A stretch of 64,000 nucleotides of DNA from contig NZ_JARXXU010000001.1 in the NCBI RefSeq assembly GCF_029894165.1, positions 372,001 through 436,000 on the forward strand, read 5' to 3'. Numbering within the stretch: the stretch's first letter is position 1; each line of letters opens with the position of its first letter. A program made the translations under genes and the position numbers. Origin of the DNA: Aurantimicrobium minutum (lineage in GTDB: Bacteria; Actinomycetota; Actinomycetes; Actinomycetales; Microbacteriaceae). Under the pieces are notes generated by a model. That model did no database searches. It worked only from the letters and a program-made list of their open reading frames with translations, and was not told the origin of the DNA. Positions 52,027 to 61,076 of the stretch are shown here, piece after piece.

Positions 52027-52917
52027 ATGGCATCTGCGGTTTCTGAGATTTTTGACCCCACCGAGTGGGTTGTCGCACCCGGTTCTGAAGGGTTCACCGA
52101 CATTACCTACCACCTCGATGTCATGGGGCAAGTGGCACGCATCGCCTTCAACCGCCCCGAGGTGCGCAACGCATTCCGCCCTCAGACGGTTGACGAGCTC
52201 TACCGAGCTCTGGACGATGCACGCCAGAACCCCCGGGTGGGTGTGGTCTTGATCACCGGCAATGGCCCAAGCCCCAAGGATGGCGGCTGGGCTTTCTGCT
52301 CCGGTGGAGACCAGCGCATCCGTGGCAAAGCAGGGTACGAATACGCCGATGGCACCACGGGCACCGGCCGACTGCACATCCTCGAGGTGCAGCGCTTGAT
52401 TCGCACGATGCCCAAGGTGGTGATTGCTGTTGTTCCCGGCTGGGCCGCAGGTGGCGGTCACTCGCTGCACGTGGTCTGCGACCTCAGTATCGCCAGCCGT
52501 GAACATGCACACTTCAAGCAGACCGACGCTGATGTGGGATCTTTTGATGCCGGTTATGGCAGCGCCTTCTTTGCTCGCCAGGTGGGACAGAAGATTGCCC
52601 GCGAAGTGTTCTTCCTCGCAGAGGAATACAGTGCACAGCGCGCCTACGAAATGGGTGCGGTGAACAAGGTTGTCGACCATGCTGATCTGGAAACCGAAGC
52701 ACTGGCTTGGGCTCGCACCATCCTGACCAAGTCTCCTACTGCTATTCGCATGCTGAAGTTCGCCTTCAACGCTGTGGACGACGGCATCATGGGCCAGCAG
52801 GTGTTTGCAGGCGAAGCAACCCGTCTGGCCTATGGCACGGACGAAGCAGCAGAGGGTCGAGATTCTTTCTTGCAAAAGCGCGAACCTGACTGGTCTCCCT
52901 ACCCCTGGCACTTCTAG
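52027..52917 (+). CDS. menB: 1,4-Dihydroxy-2-naphthoyl-CoA synthase
   Basis: 296 residues of the crotonase fold. Oxyanion loop FCSGGDQRIRGKAGYEY and VVPGWAAGGGHSLHVVCDLS, then TDADVGSFDAGYGSAF, are MenB-specific. It cyclises o-succinylbenzoyl-CoA. Followed by menE 9 nt on, same transcript. Confidence 0.95.
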   Translation: MASAVSEIFDPTEWVVAPGSEGFTDITYHLDVMGQVARIAFNRPEVRNAFRPQTVDELYRALDDARQNPRVGVVLITGNGPSPKDGGWAFCSGGDQRIRGKAGYEYADGTTGTGRLHILEVQRLIRTMPKVVIAVVPGWAAGGGHSLHVVCDLSIASREHAHFKQTDADVGSFDAGYGSAFFARQVGQKIAREVFFLAEEYSAQRAYEMGAVNKVVDHADLETEALAWARTILTKSPTAIRMLKFAFNAVDDGIMGQQVFAGEATRLAYGTDEAAEGRDSFLQKREPDWSPYPWHF

Positions 52918-52926
52918 GCCCTGCCC

Positions 52927-54096
52927 GTGAACTCTGTTCTCGTCTGTGATGCTGCAGCACCGCTCCAGGTGTTTGAAGCACTGTGGAATGCCCTGACAGC
53001 TGAGGGCCCTGCTGTGTTGGTGCGTGATGCCCGAGCGACCAGACTTGTGGGCGCCGGAGAAGCTGAGATCACCGAAGTTCCAGTAGGAACTGCACTCGTG
53101 ATTCAAACCTCGGGCTCTACCGGGACTCCCAAATCAGTCGCACTCTCTGCAGCAGCACTCCGGGCCAGTGCTGCTCAGGCACATGAACGACTGGGGGGCC
53201 CAGGTCAATGGCTGCTCGCCCTGCCACTGACCTACATCGCCGGGATGTCAGTTCTCGTCCGCTCTATCGATGCCGACCAGGGACCTGTTCTCATGCCGTC
53301 TGGGCCCTTCGATGCCAGGACCTTCGTGAAGAGCGCAGCAGAACTCACCGCGGAGCGTCGCTACACCGCCCTCGTGCCCGTGCAGCTCTCCCGTGTGATT
53401 GAGTTGGCGGAAGAAGACCCTGAAGCAACAGAAGTTATCCGACGCTTCAACGGCATCCTCATTGGTGGCCAGGCCCTCGAGGCAGACCTGCGTTCTCGGG
53501 CACACGACCTGGGCTTCACTGTCTTCGAAACGTATGGTTCCAGCGAGACGGCTGGGGGCTGCGTCTATAACGGAGTGCCACTGGCTGGTGTGGAAGTAGA
53601 GATTGATGAGTCAGGCGAGATCCTGATCTCAGGACCTCAGCTCGCCACCGGATACCTCCTGGACGACCAGCGCACTGCTGACACATTCCAAAACAAGAAT
53701 GGAAAGATCTGGTATCACACGGGAGACGCGGGCGTCCTCGATAACGGCGTGCTGACCGTACTGGGCCGTCGCGACCGGGTCATTATTTCCGGCGGATTGA
53801 AAGTAGATCTCGACGCGGTGGAAGCCTCAGTTCGGCGTATTTCCGACTGTTTCGGGGCTTTAGTAATACATATTCCAGATTCGGAATGGGGTGTGAGGCC
53901 AGCTGTTGTCGTGCCCGGGGAGTTCTCCAGTGAACAGCAAGATGCACTTCGTGGGGAGGTCTACGACACCATCGTGGCTGAACTTGGACGTGTGGCGGCA
54001 CCTAAAACGGTGTGCTTTATGTCTGAGATTCCTCGCCTGAGTTCAGGCAAGCCAGACCTGGTTGCACTGGCTGACTACGCAGCTGGTCAGAAGTAG
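52927..54096 (+). CDS. menE: o-Succinylbenzoate--CoA ligase
   Basis: 389 residues, short ANL-superfamily enzyme. Phosphate loop IQTSGSTGTPKSV near 59-71, YGSSETAGGCVYNG, HTGDAG and GRRDRVIISGGLKVD in order. It activates o-succinylbenzoate, upstream of MenB. GTG start at 52927. The stop TAG forms the first half of the -10 of menA. Confidence 0.94.
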   Translation: MNSVLVCDAAAPLQVFEALWNALTAEGPAVLVRDARATRLVGAGEAEITEVPVGTALVIQTSGSTGTPKSVALSAAALRASAAQAHERLGGPGQWLLALPLTYIAGMSVLVRSIDADQGPVLMPSGPFDARTFVKSAAELTAERRYTALVPVQLSRVIELAEEDPEATEVIRRFNGILIGGQALEADLRSRAHDLGFTVFETYGSSETAGGCVYNGVPLAGVEVEIDESGEILISGPQLATGYLLDDQRTADTFQNKNGKIWYHTGDAGVLDNGVLTVLGRRDRVIISGGLKVDLDAVEASVRRISDCFGALVIHIPDSEWGVRPAVVVPGEFSSEQQDALRGEVYDTIVAELGRVAAPKTVCFMSEIPRLSSGKPDLVALADYAAGQK

Positions 54097-54105
54097 GCTC
54101 GCTCT
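54094..54105 (+). promoter_or_regulatory. Leaderless promoter of menA, overlapping the menE stop
   Basis: TAGGCT at 54094-54099 (its TAG is the menE stop), 6-nt spacer, ATG at 54106. Confidence 0.55.
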
Positions 54106-55014
54106 ATGAGTAAGTCCACTTCTCCTCGTAGCGCTGCCGCGAACAACGCCACTGCACGTGACTGGATTGACGGCGCACGTCTGCGCACACTGCCCTTGGC
54201 TTTTGCTCCTGTGGCCATCGGGTCTGGAGCTGCAGCTGTCTCGGATCAGTTCAATGCCCCGATTGCGGTGCTGTGTTTGCTTGTTGCTCTGGCTTTGCAA
54301 ATTGGGGTCAACTACTCCAACGATTATTCGGACGGGATTCGGGGAACCGATGATTTCCGGGTGGGACCTGCCCGGCTGACCGGTTCAGGAGCTGCACACC
54401 CCAGACGTGTGCTGGCTGTCGCATTTGCCTTCTTTGGCCTTTCTGCGCTGGCAGGCCTGGCGATTGTGGTGCTCACCGGAATGTGGTGGTTCCTGATTGT
54501 GGGAGCCGTCGCAATTGTTGCTGCCTGGTACTACACCGGTGGAAAACGTCCCTATGGTTATGCAGGCCTGGGTGAAGTGATGGTGTTCATCTTCTTCGGC
54601 TTGGTTGCGACTGTGGGAACAACCTATGTTCAAACCGGGACCTTCAGTCAGGAAAGCCTGCTGGGTGGAATTGGCATCGGCTTGATTGCCTGTGCTGTTC
54701 TTGTCGTGAATAACATTCGCGATATTCAGACGGATACTCAGGCCGGTAAGAAGACTCTCGCGGTTCGCATGGGGCGCACACCCTCTGCCGTGCTTTTCGC
54801 TCTTTTGATGCTGGTGCCATTTGTGATCGTGATCTATTTGGCCATGTTCTATAGCGTCATGTTTGTCACGCTCTTCGGCCTACTCTTGGCAGTGCCTGCG
54901 GTTCTGATTACGTTCACGGCAAAGACCCCGAAGGAATACATCCTCGCGTTGAAGCTGTCCAGCTTCACCGGACTGGTCTATGGCTTAGGCGTTGCCTGGG
55001 GTTTCTTTAGCTAG
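54106..55014 (+). CDS. menA: 1,4-Dihydroxy-2-naphthoate polyprenyltransferase
   Basis: 302 residues, about nine spans. The UbiA-family aspartate motif is NYSNDYSDGIRGTDD (near 68-82) and the second is NNIRDIQTDTQAGKKTLAVR (near 205). It attaches the prenyl tail to DHNA in the membrane. Its last 30 nt overlap the convergent DUF4229 gene. Confidence 0.94.
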   Translation: MSKSTSPRSAAANNATARDWIDGARLRTLPLAFAPVAIGSGAAAVSDQFNAPIAVLCLLVALALQIGVNYSNDYSDGIRGTDDFRVGPARLTGSGAAHPRRVLAVAFAFFGLSALAGLAIVVLTGMWWFLIVGAVAIVAAWYYTGGKRPYGYAGLGEVMVFIFFGLVATVGTTYVQTGTFSQESLLGGIGIGLIACAVLVVNNIRDIQTDTQAGKKTLAVRMGRTPSAVLFALLMLVPFVIVIYLAMFYSVMFVTLFGLLLAVPAVLITFTAKTPKEYILALKLSSFTGLVYGLGVAWGFFS

Positions 55015-55275
55015 AGAGTTATCGACAGCTTCATCTTCTGCGGCTTCGTCTGCCTGCTGAGTTGAGATGCGTTTGGTCTTGCGATTCTCATAAAGCGACT
55101 GCGACAGTGCATTGCGCGTGCGGGCGAAGAAGATGTAGGACACACACAGACCGATGATGGCTGCGAGAAGTGCGGCAAGCCATGGAATCATTCCGAGCAA
55201 CAGCATGATGACCAGAGGAATGGCGAAAGCGGCCAAACGCATCAGGCTGAACCAGATCCAGGTTGATTTCTTCAC
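54985..55275 (-). CDS. DUF4229 small membrane protein
   Basis: 96 residues: two spans (about 8-30 and 33-52), then a basic and an acidic C-terminal tail. Common in actinobacterial menaquinone loci beside menA, role unknown. GTG at 55275 is set by TAGACT ending 6 nt upstream. Its 3' end overlaps menA by 30 nt. Confidence 0.82.
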   Translation of the reverse strand: MKKSTWIWFSLMRLAAFAIPLVIMLLLGMIPWLAALLAAIIGLCVSYIFFARTRNALSQSLYENRKTKRISTQQADEAAEDEAVDNSLAKETPGNA

Positions 55276-55337
55276 CCTTCAAGTCTAAGTGCGCAGAGCT
55301 GGGACCATTCAGCTGGCCAACCTAGACTGGAAGCATT
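55276..55337. promoter_or_regulatory. Divergent promoters (DUF4229 gene / 55338 gene)
   Basis: AGTCTA at 55282-55287 (TAGACT on minus, 6-nt spacer) and TAGACT at 55323-55328 on plus, 9 nt before ATG. Confidence 0.45.
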
Positions 55338-55622
55338 ATGACCCGCTTCGCCATCGTTGGAATTGCACTGCTCATCGCACTGACTGTGTTTGCGTTGGTC
55401 GATGCCATCCTCATCGATCGCTTTCGGGTCAGAGGTGTGCCTAAGGGCGTCTGGGTTTTCCTGATTCTGATTCTTCCGGGTATCGGCGCAATTCTCTGGC
55501 TGCTGGTCGGCCGAGGACGCAAGGGAACCGGGGGCAAAGGTCGACGAGGCGTGGCGCCAGATGACGATCCAGACTTTTTACGAGGCCTGAATTTCCCTCC
55601 ACCGGGAGATAACAATGGCTGA
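55338..55622 (+). CDS. PLDc_N-domain small membrane protein
   Basis: 94 residues, two spans (about 3-25 and 38-58) with the linker RFRVRGVPKGVWVFLILILPGIGAILW typical of the phospholipase-D nuclease N-terminal family, and a basic then acidic tail. No catalytic domain. It overlaps menD by 8 nt and shares its transcript. A recurrent neighbour of menD in actinobacteria; function unknown. Confidence 0.8.
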   Translation: MTRFAIVGIALLIALTVFALVDAILIDRFRVRGVPKGVWVFLILILPGIGAILWLLVGRGRKGTGGKGRRGVAPDDDPDFLRGLNFPPPGDNNG

Positions 55623-57306
55623 ACCAGCACCCGCCTCCGTTTTTGCAGGCGAGTTTTTGGTTTCCCTGGTCGAACGTGGTGTTCGACACATTGTTTTGTC
55701 ACCGGGTGCCCGCTCTCAAGCACTGGCCCTTGCAGCAGCAGAACTCGAACGCCGCGGTGATGTTCAACTTCACGTCCGTATTGATGAACGTGTTGCCGGG
55801 TTCGTTGCACTCGGATTAGCCGTCGAGTCAAAGACTCCCGCCGTCGTGATCACAACTTCTGGTTCAGCCGTGGCGAATCTGCACCCCGCAGTGCTGGAAG
55901 CTCACCATGCTGGTGTTCCCATGATTGTGGTGACGGCGGATCGTCCAGAAGAACTGCGCGAAATTGGCAGCAATCAAACTACTCACCAACACGACATTTT
56001 TGGACCTGCTGTTCGGCTGAGTATCGACGAGCCCGCTCCGGCTCCGGGCGCGACTGCTCTTCGACGGGCTGAAGAGTTATCGGCTCAGGCCTGGAGAGCG
56101 GCGACAGACTTTTATGCACCAGGCCCTGTTCACATCAACGTTGGTTTCAGGGAACCGCTGTCCAGCACTCTTCCTCTTCGTGCGGTGCAGCAGAAAACCT
56201 CTGATGTACAGGCTCATGAACCTGCCATTGAACTTGTGCTGGAGCGCGGTCCACGAACTCTGGTGATTGCCGGTGCAGACGCTGGTCCACGGGCTGAAGA
56301 GGTCGCCCACGAAGGTGGCTGGCCGCTTATCGCAGAGATCACGAGTGGATCCCGCTACGGCCGCAATCTCGTTGCTGCCTATCGCGCGGTGCTGACGGAC
56401 ACAGAACTGACTTCGGGCATTGAGCGCATTGTGGTGTTTGGGCATCCCACCCTGAGCCGAGAGATTCCCGCCCTCATCGGTGATGTGGCCAGCGGCATTC
56501 AAACCATCGTTGTGCGGGGCCAGGCCCCAGAGGGCTACAACCCCGGGCACAACGTCAGTGCGTTCGTCAACGAGGTGACGGTCGAACCGGGTGAAACCGA
56601 AAGGGCATGGCTCGGTCAGTGGATTACTGCCGGACGCACACATGCAGCCGTCCAAGAGTCTGAATATCTTGATGCTGCCCTGGCCACCGCTCCGAACGTG
56701 TCAGCGTCACGCTCCGAAAGCATGGAAGACAAGAAAGCATTCCTTGCTGCAGAGCTCGCGGCAGCACGGGTTCCGTTGAACAGGCAGCTTCTGGTCGACG
56801 CCGTCTGGCGAGCAACGTGGCCCCACGACCGCCTCGTCTTTGCTGCGTCCAGGCTGATTCGTGTGGCAGACAAAGTTGTTGCTGGGAAGAAGATAACCGT
56901 TCACGCCAACCGCGGTTTGGCCGGGATTGATGGAAACATTGCGACGGGAATCGGTATAGCCCTCGCCGCAGAAAACGCCTTGACCCGTGTGGTCGTGGGC
57001 GATCTAGCCGCACTGCATGATGCCGGCTCTCTGCTGTTCGGCACTCAGGAACATCGTCCTCGAGTCCAGGTGATTGTGGGTAACGATTGCGGCGGAACAA
57101 TCTTTGATTCACTCGAGGTGGGTCAGAGTGCCTCTGCAGAAAACATGGACCGTGCTTTTCTTACGCCCCAGTCCGTTGACTTTGAATCGCTCGCTCGGGC
57201 CTATGGCTGGAGCTATGTCTCGGTCACCACCGTAAGCGAACTGGAGCGGGCATTAACGGCTGCGGGGGAAGGCCCAGAGCTCGTTGAAGTGAAGCTCGAA
57301 CGCTAG
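55615..57306 (+). CDS. menD: 2-Succinyl-5-enolpyruvyl-6-hydroxy-3-cyclohexene-1-carboxylate synthase
   Basis: 563 residues, thiamine-diphosphate enzyme. Opening FLVSLVERGVRHIVLSPGARSQ, TSGSAVANLHPAVLEAHHAGVPMIVVTADRP, and the C-terminal thiamine segment RGLAGIDGNIATGIG with GDLAALHD. Adds succinic semialdehyde to isochorismate. ATG with GGGAGA upstream. Ends 4 nt inside the convergent menF. Confidence 0.95.
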   Translation: MAEPAPASVFAGEFLVSLVERGVRHIVLSPGARSQALALAAAELERRGDVQLHVRIDERVAGFVALGLAVESKTPAVVITTSGSAVANLHPAVLEAHHAGVPMIVVTADRPEELREIGSNQTTHQHDIFGPAVRLSIDEPAPAPGATALRRAEELSAQAWRAATDFYAPGPVHINVGFREPLSSTLPLRAVQQKTSDVQAHEPAIELVLERGPRTLVIAGADAGPRAEEVAHEGGWPLIAEITSGSRYGRNLVAAYRAVLTDTELTSGIERIVVFGHPTLSREIPALIGDVASGIQTIVVRGQAPEGYNPGHNVSAFVNEVTVEPGETERAWLGQWITAGRTHAAVQESEYLDAALATAPNVSASRSESMEDKKAFLAAELAAARVPLNRQLLVDAVWRATWPHDRLVFAASRLIRVADKVVAGKKITVHANRGLAGIDGNIATGIGIALAAENALTRVVVGDLAALHDAGSLLFGTQEHRPRVQVIVGNDCGGTIFDSLEVGQSASAENMDRAFLTPQSVDFESLARAYGWSYVSVTTVSELERALTAAGEGPELVEVKLER

Positions 57307-58577
57307 CTCAAGGCGTCAATGATGGGACGGAACTTCATTTCCGTCTCAATCAATTCCGTTTCTGGAATGGAATCAGAAACTATTCCACATCCGGCATATG
57401 CCGTGACGGTTGCGCCGGACAGCTGGGCGCAGCGCAGTGCGATGGCCCATTCGCCATCGCCGTCTGCGCCGATCCAGCCCACGGGGCCGGCATAGCGACC
57501 TCGGTCAAATGGCTCCAACGCATCAATGACCTCCACCGCTGTCACGGTCGGAGTTCCGGCGACGGCTGCAGTGGGGTGCAGGGCAGCTACCAGGTCCAGC
57601 GCCGTCGATCCCGAGGCCAAAGTGCCGACGATGTCGGTCGCGAGGTGCCAGAGGTTCGGCAGCTTGAGAGTAAAGGGAGCTTCACTCACGGTGAGCTGCT
57701 CGGCATAGGGGGTGAGGGCGTTGACGACCGAGCGAGTGGCAAAGCCATGCTCGTCGAGATCCTTATGGCTCGAAGCCAACTCTGCGGCATTGCTCACATC
57801 GGTTGCGGTGTCACTGCCGCGTCGAGCAGTACCCGCCAGCACGCGTGCGGAGACCTTGCGGTCATGCACGCTCACCAGGGTCTCTGGGCTAGAGCCAAAG
57901 AGTCCATCCACGCTAAATGTCCAGCAGTCGGGGTAACTTTCAGCCAAGCGACGGATGGGTCCACGAAGATCTTTGGTCCCGGCCAGCGTGCCCTCGAGTT
58001 CACGTGCGAGAACAACCTTTTCCAGTTCACCCGAGCGAATGCGTTCGATGGCCTTGTTCACTGCGGCGGTAAAACCTGATTCAGATTGTGCACCGGGAGT
58101 GAGGTGGACGGATGGCTCTGCAGCAAGAGAGCTTGAAAACTTCATCTGTTCCGTCAGCAGAGCGAGTGCTGTGGCAGTGGTCAGCACGTCCCCGTCGACA
58201 TCTGCAAAGCGGATGCGAGTGACCCAGTTCGTTCCTGCACGCTGTCCCACGATGAGTTGAGGAATAAGAAGCACACTCTCCACCGCAGAAGTGGAACGAA
58301 ATGCGAAGGTGCCAAATGCGATGAGGCCACTGCCAGCGGTGTTGACGTGGTCAGTAACCTGAGCTTCCTCGGCGATGTGATGCCATGCCGTCCCCGCATC
58401 TGCGATGCGGGTCTTGCCGGAGAAGCTGAGTTTTTCCAGAATGCCCAGACCGACCATGCCATCGTTACGACGGCGCCACAGCAGGGGAGCCTGTGCAGAG
58501 AGAACATCAAGGAGCTCGGGGGCATCGGGCACGAGCACCGATTCGACCACGAGGCCTCGAGAAGCAGACTGACTCAC
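57303..58577 (-). CDS. menF: Isochorismate synthase
   Basis: 424 residues of the chorismate-binding family. GELEKVVLARELEG, SYPDCWTFSVDGLFGSSPETLV, LAGTARRGSD, HLATDIVGTL, HPTAAVAGTP and the final ETEMKFRP are in order. It makes isochorismate for MenD. GTG at 58577 is chosen because TAGGCT ends 7 nt upstream; the frame stays open for a further 720 nt over the divergent menG, which is a shadow. Confidence 0.93.
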   Translation of the reverse strand: MSQSASRGLVVESVLVPDAPELLDVLSAQAPLLWRRRNDGMVGLGILEKLSFSGKTRIADAGTAWHHIAEEAQVTDHVNTAGSGLIAFGTFAFRSTSAVESVLLIPQLIVGQRAGTNWVTRIRFADVDGDVLTTATALALLTEQMKFSSSLAAEPSVHLTPGAQSESGFTAAVNKAIERIRSGELEKVVLARELEGTLAGTKDLRGPIRRLAESYPDCWTFSVDGLFGSSPETLVSVHDRKVSARVLAGTARRGSDTATDVSNAAELASSHKDLDEHGFATRSVVNALTPYAEQLTVSEAPFTLKLPNLWHLATDIVGTLASGSTALDLVAALHPTAAVAGTPTVTAVEVIDALEPFDRGRYAGPVGWIGADGDGEWAIALRCAQLSGATVTAYAGCGIVSDSIPETELIETEMKFRPIIDALS

Positions 58578-58613
58578 CCGAGACAGCCTACGCCTGAGCC
58601 GTAGACTTCTCTT
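58578..58613. promoter_or_regulatory. 36-bp bidirectional leaderless promoter (menF / menG)
   Basis: Plus-strand order: 7-nt spacer, AGCCTA (TAGGCT on minus, 58585-58590), 11 nt, TAGACT (58602-58607), 6-nt spacer, GTG at 58614. Confidence 0.6.
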
Positions 58614-59321
58614 GTGACTACAGCTGATCTCTCTAAGAAGCCCGAAGCCGTTTCGGCCATGTTCGATGACGTTGCTGCCGGCTACGACGTCACGAACAAC
58701 CTGCTCTCGGCAGGTAATGCCCTGTTGTGGCGTATTGCGACCACGCGCGCGGTCAATCCCCAGCCAGATGAGCGGGTTCTTGACCTTGCAGCTGGCACAG
58801 GTACGAGCTCTGTCGCCTTGTCTAAGACAGGTGCTCACGTTGTGGCTGCTGATTTCTCGCCGGGAATGATCGAAGTGGGGCGTCAGAAGCACGGCAGCAA
58901 TCCCCTCATTGAATTCGTGCAGGCAGATGCTACGCAGCTCCCTTTTGAGGACAACAGCTTCAATGCAGTCACCATGTCTTTCGGTCTTCGGAATGTTGTG
59001 GAGCCCACAAAGGCTCTTGCGGAGCTCTACCGGGTGACTAAACCGGGTGGTCGCATCGTGATCTGTGAATTTTCCACCCCACCGGCTGCCCCTATTCGTG
59101 CCGGCTATAACTTCTACCTGCGCAAGGTCATGCCGATGGTGGCGAAAGTCTCCAGCTCGAACACGGAGGCGTACACCTATCTCGCAGACTCGATCGAAGA
59201 CTGGCCCAACCAGAGCACCCTGGCGTCGTGGATTCGGGAAGCCGGCTTCACGAACGTGGCCTACCGCAACCTCACCGCGGGCGTTGTCGCTCTTCACCGG
59301 GGACTGAAGCCTGTCTCTTGA
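58614..59321 (+). CDS. menG: Demethylmenaquinone methyltransferase
   Basis: 235 residues, UbiE/MenG type. SAMe loop VLDLAAGTGTSSVALS, FDDVAAGYDVTNNLLSAG at the start, FGLRNVVEPTKALAELYRVTKPGGRIVICEFSTP, and the C-terminal YRNLTAGVVALHRG. Methylates demethylmenaquinone in the final step. GTG start 6 nt after TAGACT. Confidence 0.95.
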   Translation: MTTADLSKKPEAVSAMFDDVAAGYDVTNNLLSAGNALLWRIATTRAVNPQPDERVLDLAAGTGTSSVALSKTGAHVVAADFSPGMIEVGRQKHGSNPLIEFVQADATQLPFEDNSFNAVTMSFGLRNVVEPTKALAELYRVTKPGGRIVICEFSTPPAAPIRAGYNFYLRKVMPMVAKVSSSNTEAYTYLADSIEDWPNQSTLASWIREAGFTNVAYRNLTAGVVALHRGLKPVS

Positions 59322-59328
59322 GTGAGAC

Positions 59329-59340
59329 TAGGCTGAACGA
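59329..59340 (+). promoter_or_regulatory. Leaderless promoter of the polyprenyl synthase gene
   Basis: TAGGCT at 59329-59334, 6-nt spacer, GTG at 59341. Confidence 0.55.
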
Positions 59341-60402
59341 GTGAACACCAGCGTGAGTGCACCAGCGGGGATCAAGGGACAACTGTCTCTTCGTCAACGC
59401 CTGTTTGCCTCGCCTGAAACCAAGCACCTTGCCGACACCATCGATGCGGGCGTTGCCACTATCGAAGAGGGTCTCAGCCAAGAGTTGCATTTTGCTGATG
59501 CGCTCGCTGATGTGTCTGCCCGCTATCTCTTCGGTGCGGGTGGTAAGCGCGTGCGCCCCATGCTGACTTTGCTCACTGCCCAGTTGGGTGAAGGCACAAC
59601 ACCGAAAGTGATTACTGCTGCGCAGGCGTTAGAAATTACCCACCTTGCTTCGCTGTATCACGATGACGTCATGGACGAAGCTCCCCTTCGCCGCGGTGTT
59701 CCCAGCACCCACGAGGTCTGGGGTAACTCCGTTGCCATCTTGACCGGTGACCTGCTCTTCTCTCGCGCCAGTACCCTGATGACCCGCCTGGGTGAACGGG
59801 CCATGCAATTACAGTCGGAAACTTTTGAACGCCTGTGCCTCGGACAACTGCACGAAACCGTCGGCCCGCGACCTGACGAAGACCCGGTGGCCCACTACAT
59901 CCAGGTGCTTGCGGACAAGACTGGCTCTCTGATTTCTACAGCAGCCCGCTGCGGCATCATCTACTCCGGTGCACCTGAAGAATACGAACAGCCCATGGTC
60001 GAATTCGGAGACAAGATCGGTGTGGCCTTCCAGCTCGCTGACGATGTGCTCGATCTCTCCCCCGAATCTACTGCCACTGGCAAGCAGGCCGGAACAGACC
60101 TGCGTGCCGGTGTACCCACCTTGCCCACGCTTCTGCTGGAACAGCAGGCTGCCTCGGACCCCGCAGCTGCCGCTTTGCTGGCCCGCATTCGTGATGATGC
60201 GGGGGATGATTCTCCAGAAGCAGACGCGGATCTGCAGCTCGCCATCGCTGAACTTTATGCACACCCCGTGACGCAGGCCACGCGCCAGGAAGCTCGTCGA
60301 TGGGCATCCGAAGCTGTGGCAGCCCTTGCTCCGCTTCCAGCCGGTGCGGTGAAGCAAGCACTGTCTGCCTTCGCTGAGCACGTCGTTTCGCGTACTGCCT
60401 AG
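59341..60402 (+). CDS. Long-chain polyprenyl diphosphate synthase
   Basis: 353 residues, trans-isoprenyl diphosphate synthase. First aspartate-rich motif LYHDDVMDEA near residue 104, GGKRVRPMLTLLTA, and the second FQLADDVLDLSPES near 230. It makes the all-trans tail used by MenA. Chain length (often C40-C45 in this group) cannot be set from sequence. Probably co-transcribed with the following two small genes. Confidence 0.92.
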   Translation: MNTSVSAPAGIKGQLSLRQRLFASPETKHLADTIDAGVATIEEGLSQELHFADALADVSARYLFGAGGKRVRPMLTLLTAQLGEGTTPKVITAAQALEITHLASLYHDDVMDEAPLRRGVPSTHEVWGNSVAILTGDLLFSRASTLMTRLGERAMQLQSETFERLCLGQLHETVGPRPDEDPVAHYIQVLADKTGSLISTAARCGIIYSGAPEEYEQPMVEFGDKIGVAFQLADDVLDLSPESTATGKQAGTDLRAGVPTLPTLLLEQQAASDPAAAALLARIRDDAGDDSPEADADLQLAIAELYAHPVTQATRQEARRWASEAVAALAPLPAGAVKQALSAFAEHVVSRTA

Positions 60403-60406
60403 GGCC

Positions 60407-60766
60407 ATGGCTAAGCCACGCGTTGATCCCACCGAGGGTCATCTTGCCGTTACTGCTGTCCTGGCAGGGTCCGCAGAGCGCACAGATATTGCCGCCGCCG
60501 TGAGGTATCTGCTGCAACGGGTTACGGATGTTGCCCCCGGCCACACCGTGGAACTGCGCGTTCCCCCCTTCGGAGCTGTCCAGTGCGTGGAAGGACCCGA
60601 ACACACGCGGGGAACCCCGCCCAATGTGGTGGAGATGAATTCTGTTACCTGGATTGCACTTGCGACGGGCTCACAGAGCTGGGCGCACGCCTACGACTCC
60701 GGCAAGATCAGTGCGTCGGGTGTACGCAGCGACCTCAGCGGACTACTGCCACTGGCAGAATGGTGA
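60407..60766 (+). CDS. Sterol carrier family protein (SCP-3-like)
   Basis: 119 residues resembling the bacterial SCP ortholog: TDIAAAVRYLLQRVTDVAPGHTVELRVPPFGAVQCVEGPEHTRGTPPNVVEMNSVTWIALATG. A conserved actinobacterial family of unknown ligand; no sterol role implied. Starts 4 nt after the prenyl synthase stop. Confidence 0.82.
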   Translation: MAKPRVDPTEGHLAVTAVLAGSAERTDIAAAVRYLLQRVTDVAPGHTVELRVPPFGAVQCVEGPEHTRGTPPNVVEMNSVTWIALATGSQSWAHAYDSGKISASGVRSDLSGLLPLAEW

Positions 60767-60767
60767 C

Positions 60768-61070
60768 ATGAGCGAAAAAGAAACCGTCAGCACCGAGAAG
60801 GTAGTTGTTCGTCGATCACCGAAATTCTTGGCGTTCATGTTCGCCGGCATCATTCTGGGAATTATTGCCGCACTCATCCTGACTTTCTCGCTGCCGAACG
60901 AGAGTGAGTTCACTCTCACTCAGATCTTTGGTTTCCTGCTGCTCATCACAGGAACCGTGGGCGGCACGTTGGGGCTGATCTTTGCACTCATCGTGGATCG
61001 CTATTACTCGCGCCACGTTTCCCAGGCAACAGCGGAGAAGTTCGAAGTCACCACAGATCCTGCTGACTAA
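60768..61070 (+). CDS. Small two-span membrane protein
   Basis: 100 residues, two spans (about 20-42 and 53-77), charged ends; not recognised. ATG one nt after the previous stop, so it is the last gene of the polyprenyl synthase operon. It lies 6 nt from the convergent purF. Confidence 0.7.
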   Translation: MSEKETVSTEKVVVRRSPKFLAFMFAGIILGIIAALILTFSLPNESEFTLTQIFGFLLLITGTVGGTLGLIFALIVDRYYSRHVSQATAEKFEVTTDPAD

Positions 61071-61076
61071 GCGGGT

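Noticed and set aside
58578-59297. The menF reading frame stays open 720 nt beyond its start
   Set aside because: The extension lies antisense to menG, and a leaderless promoter fits the start at 58577.
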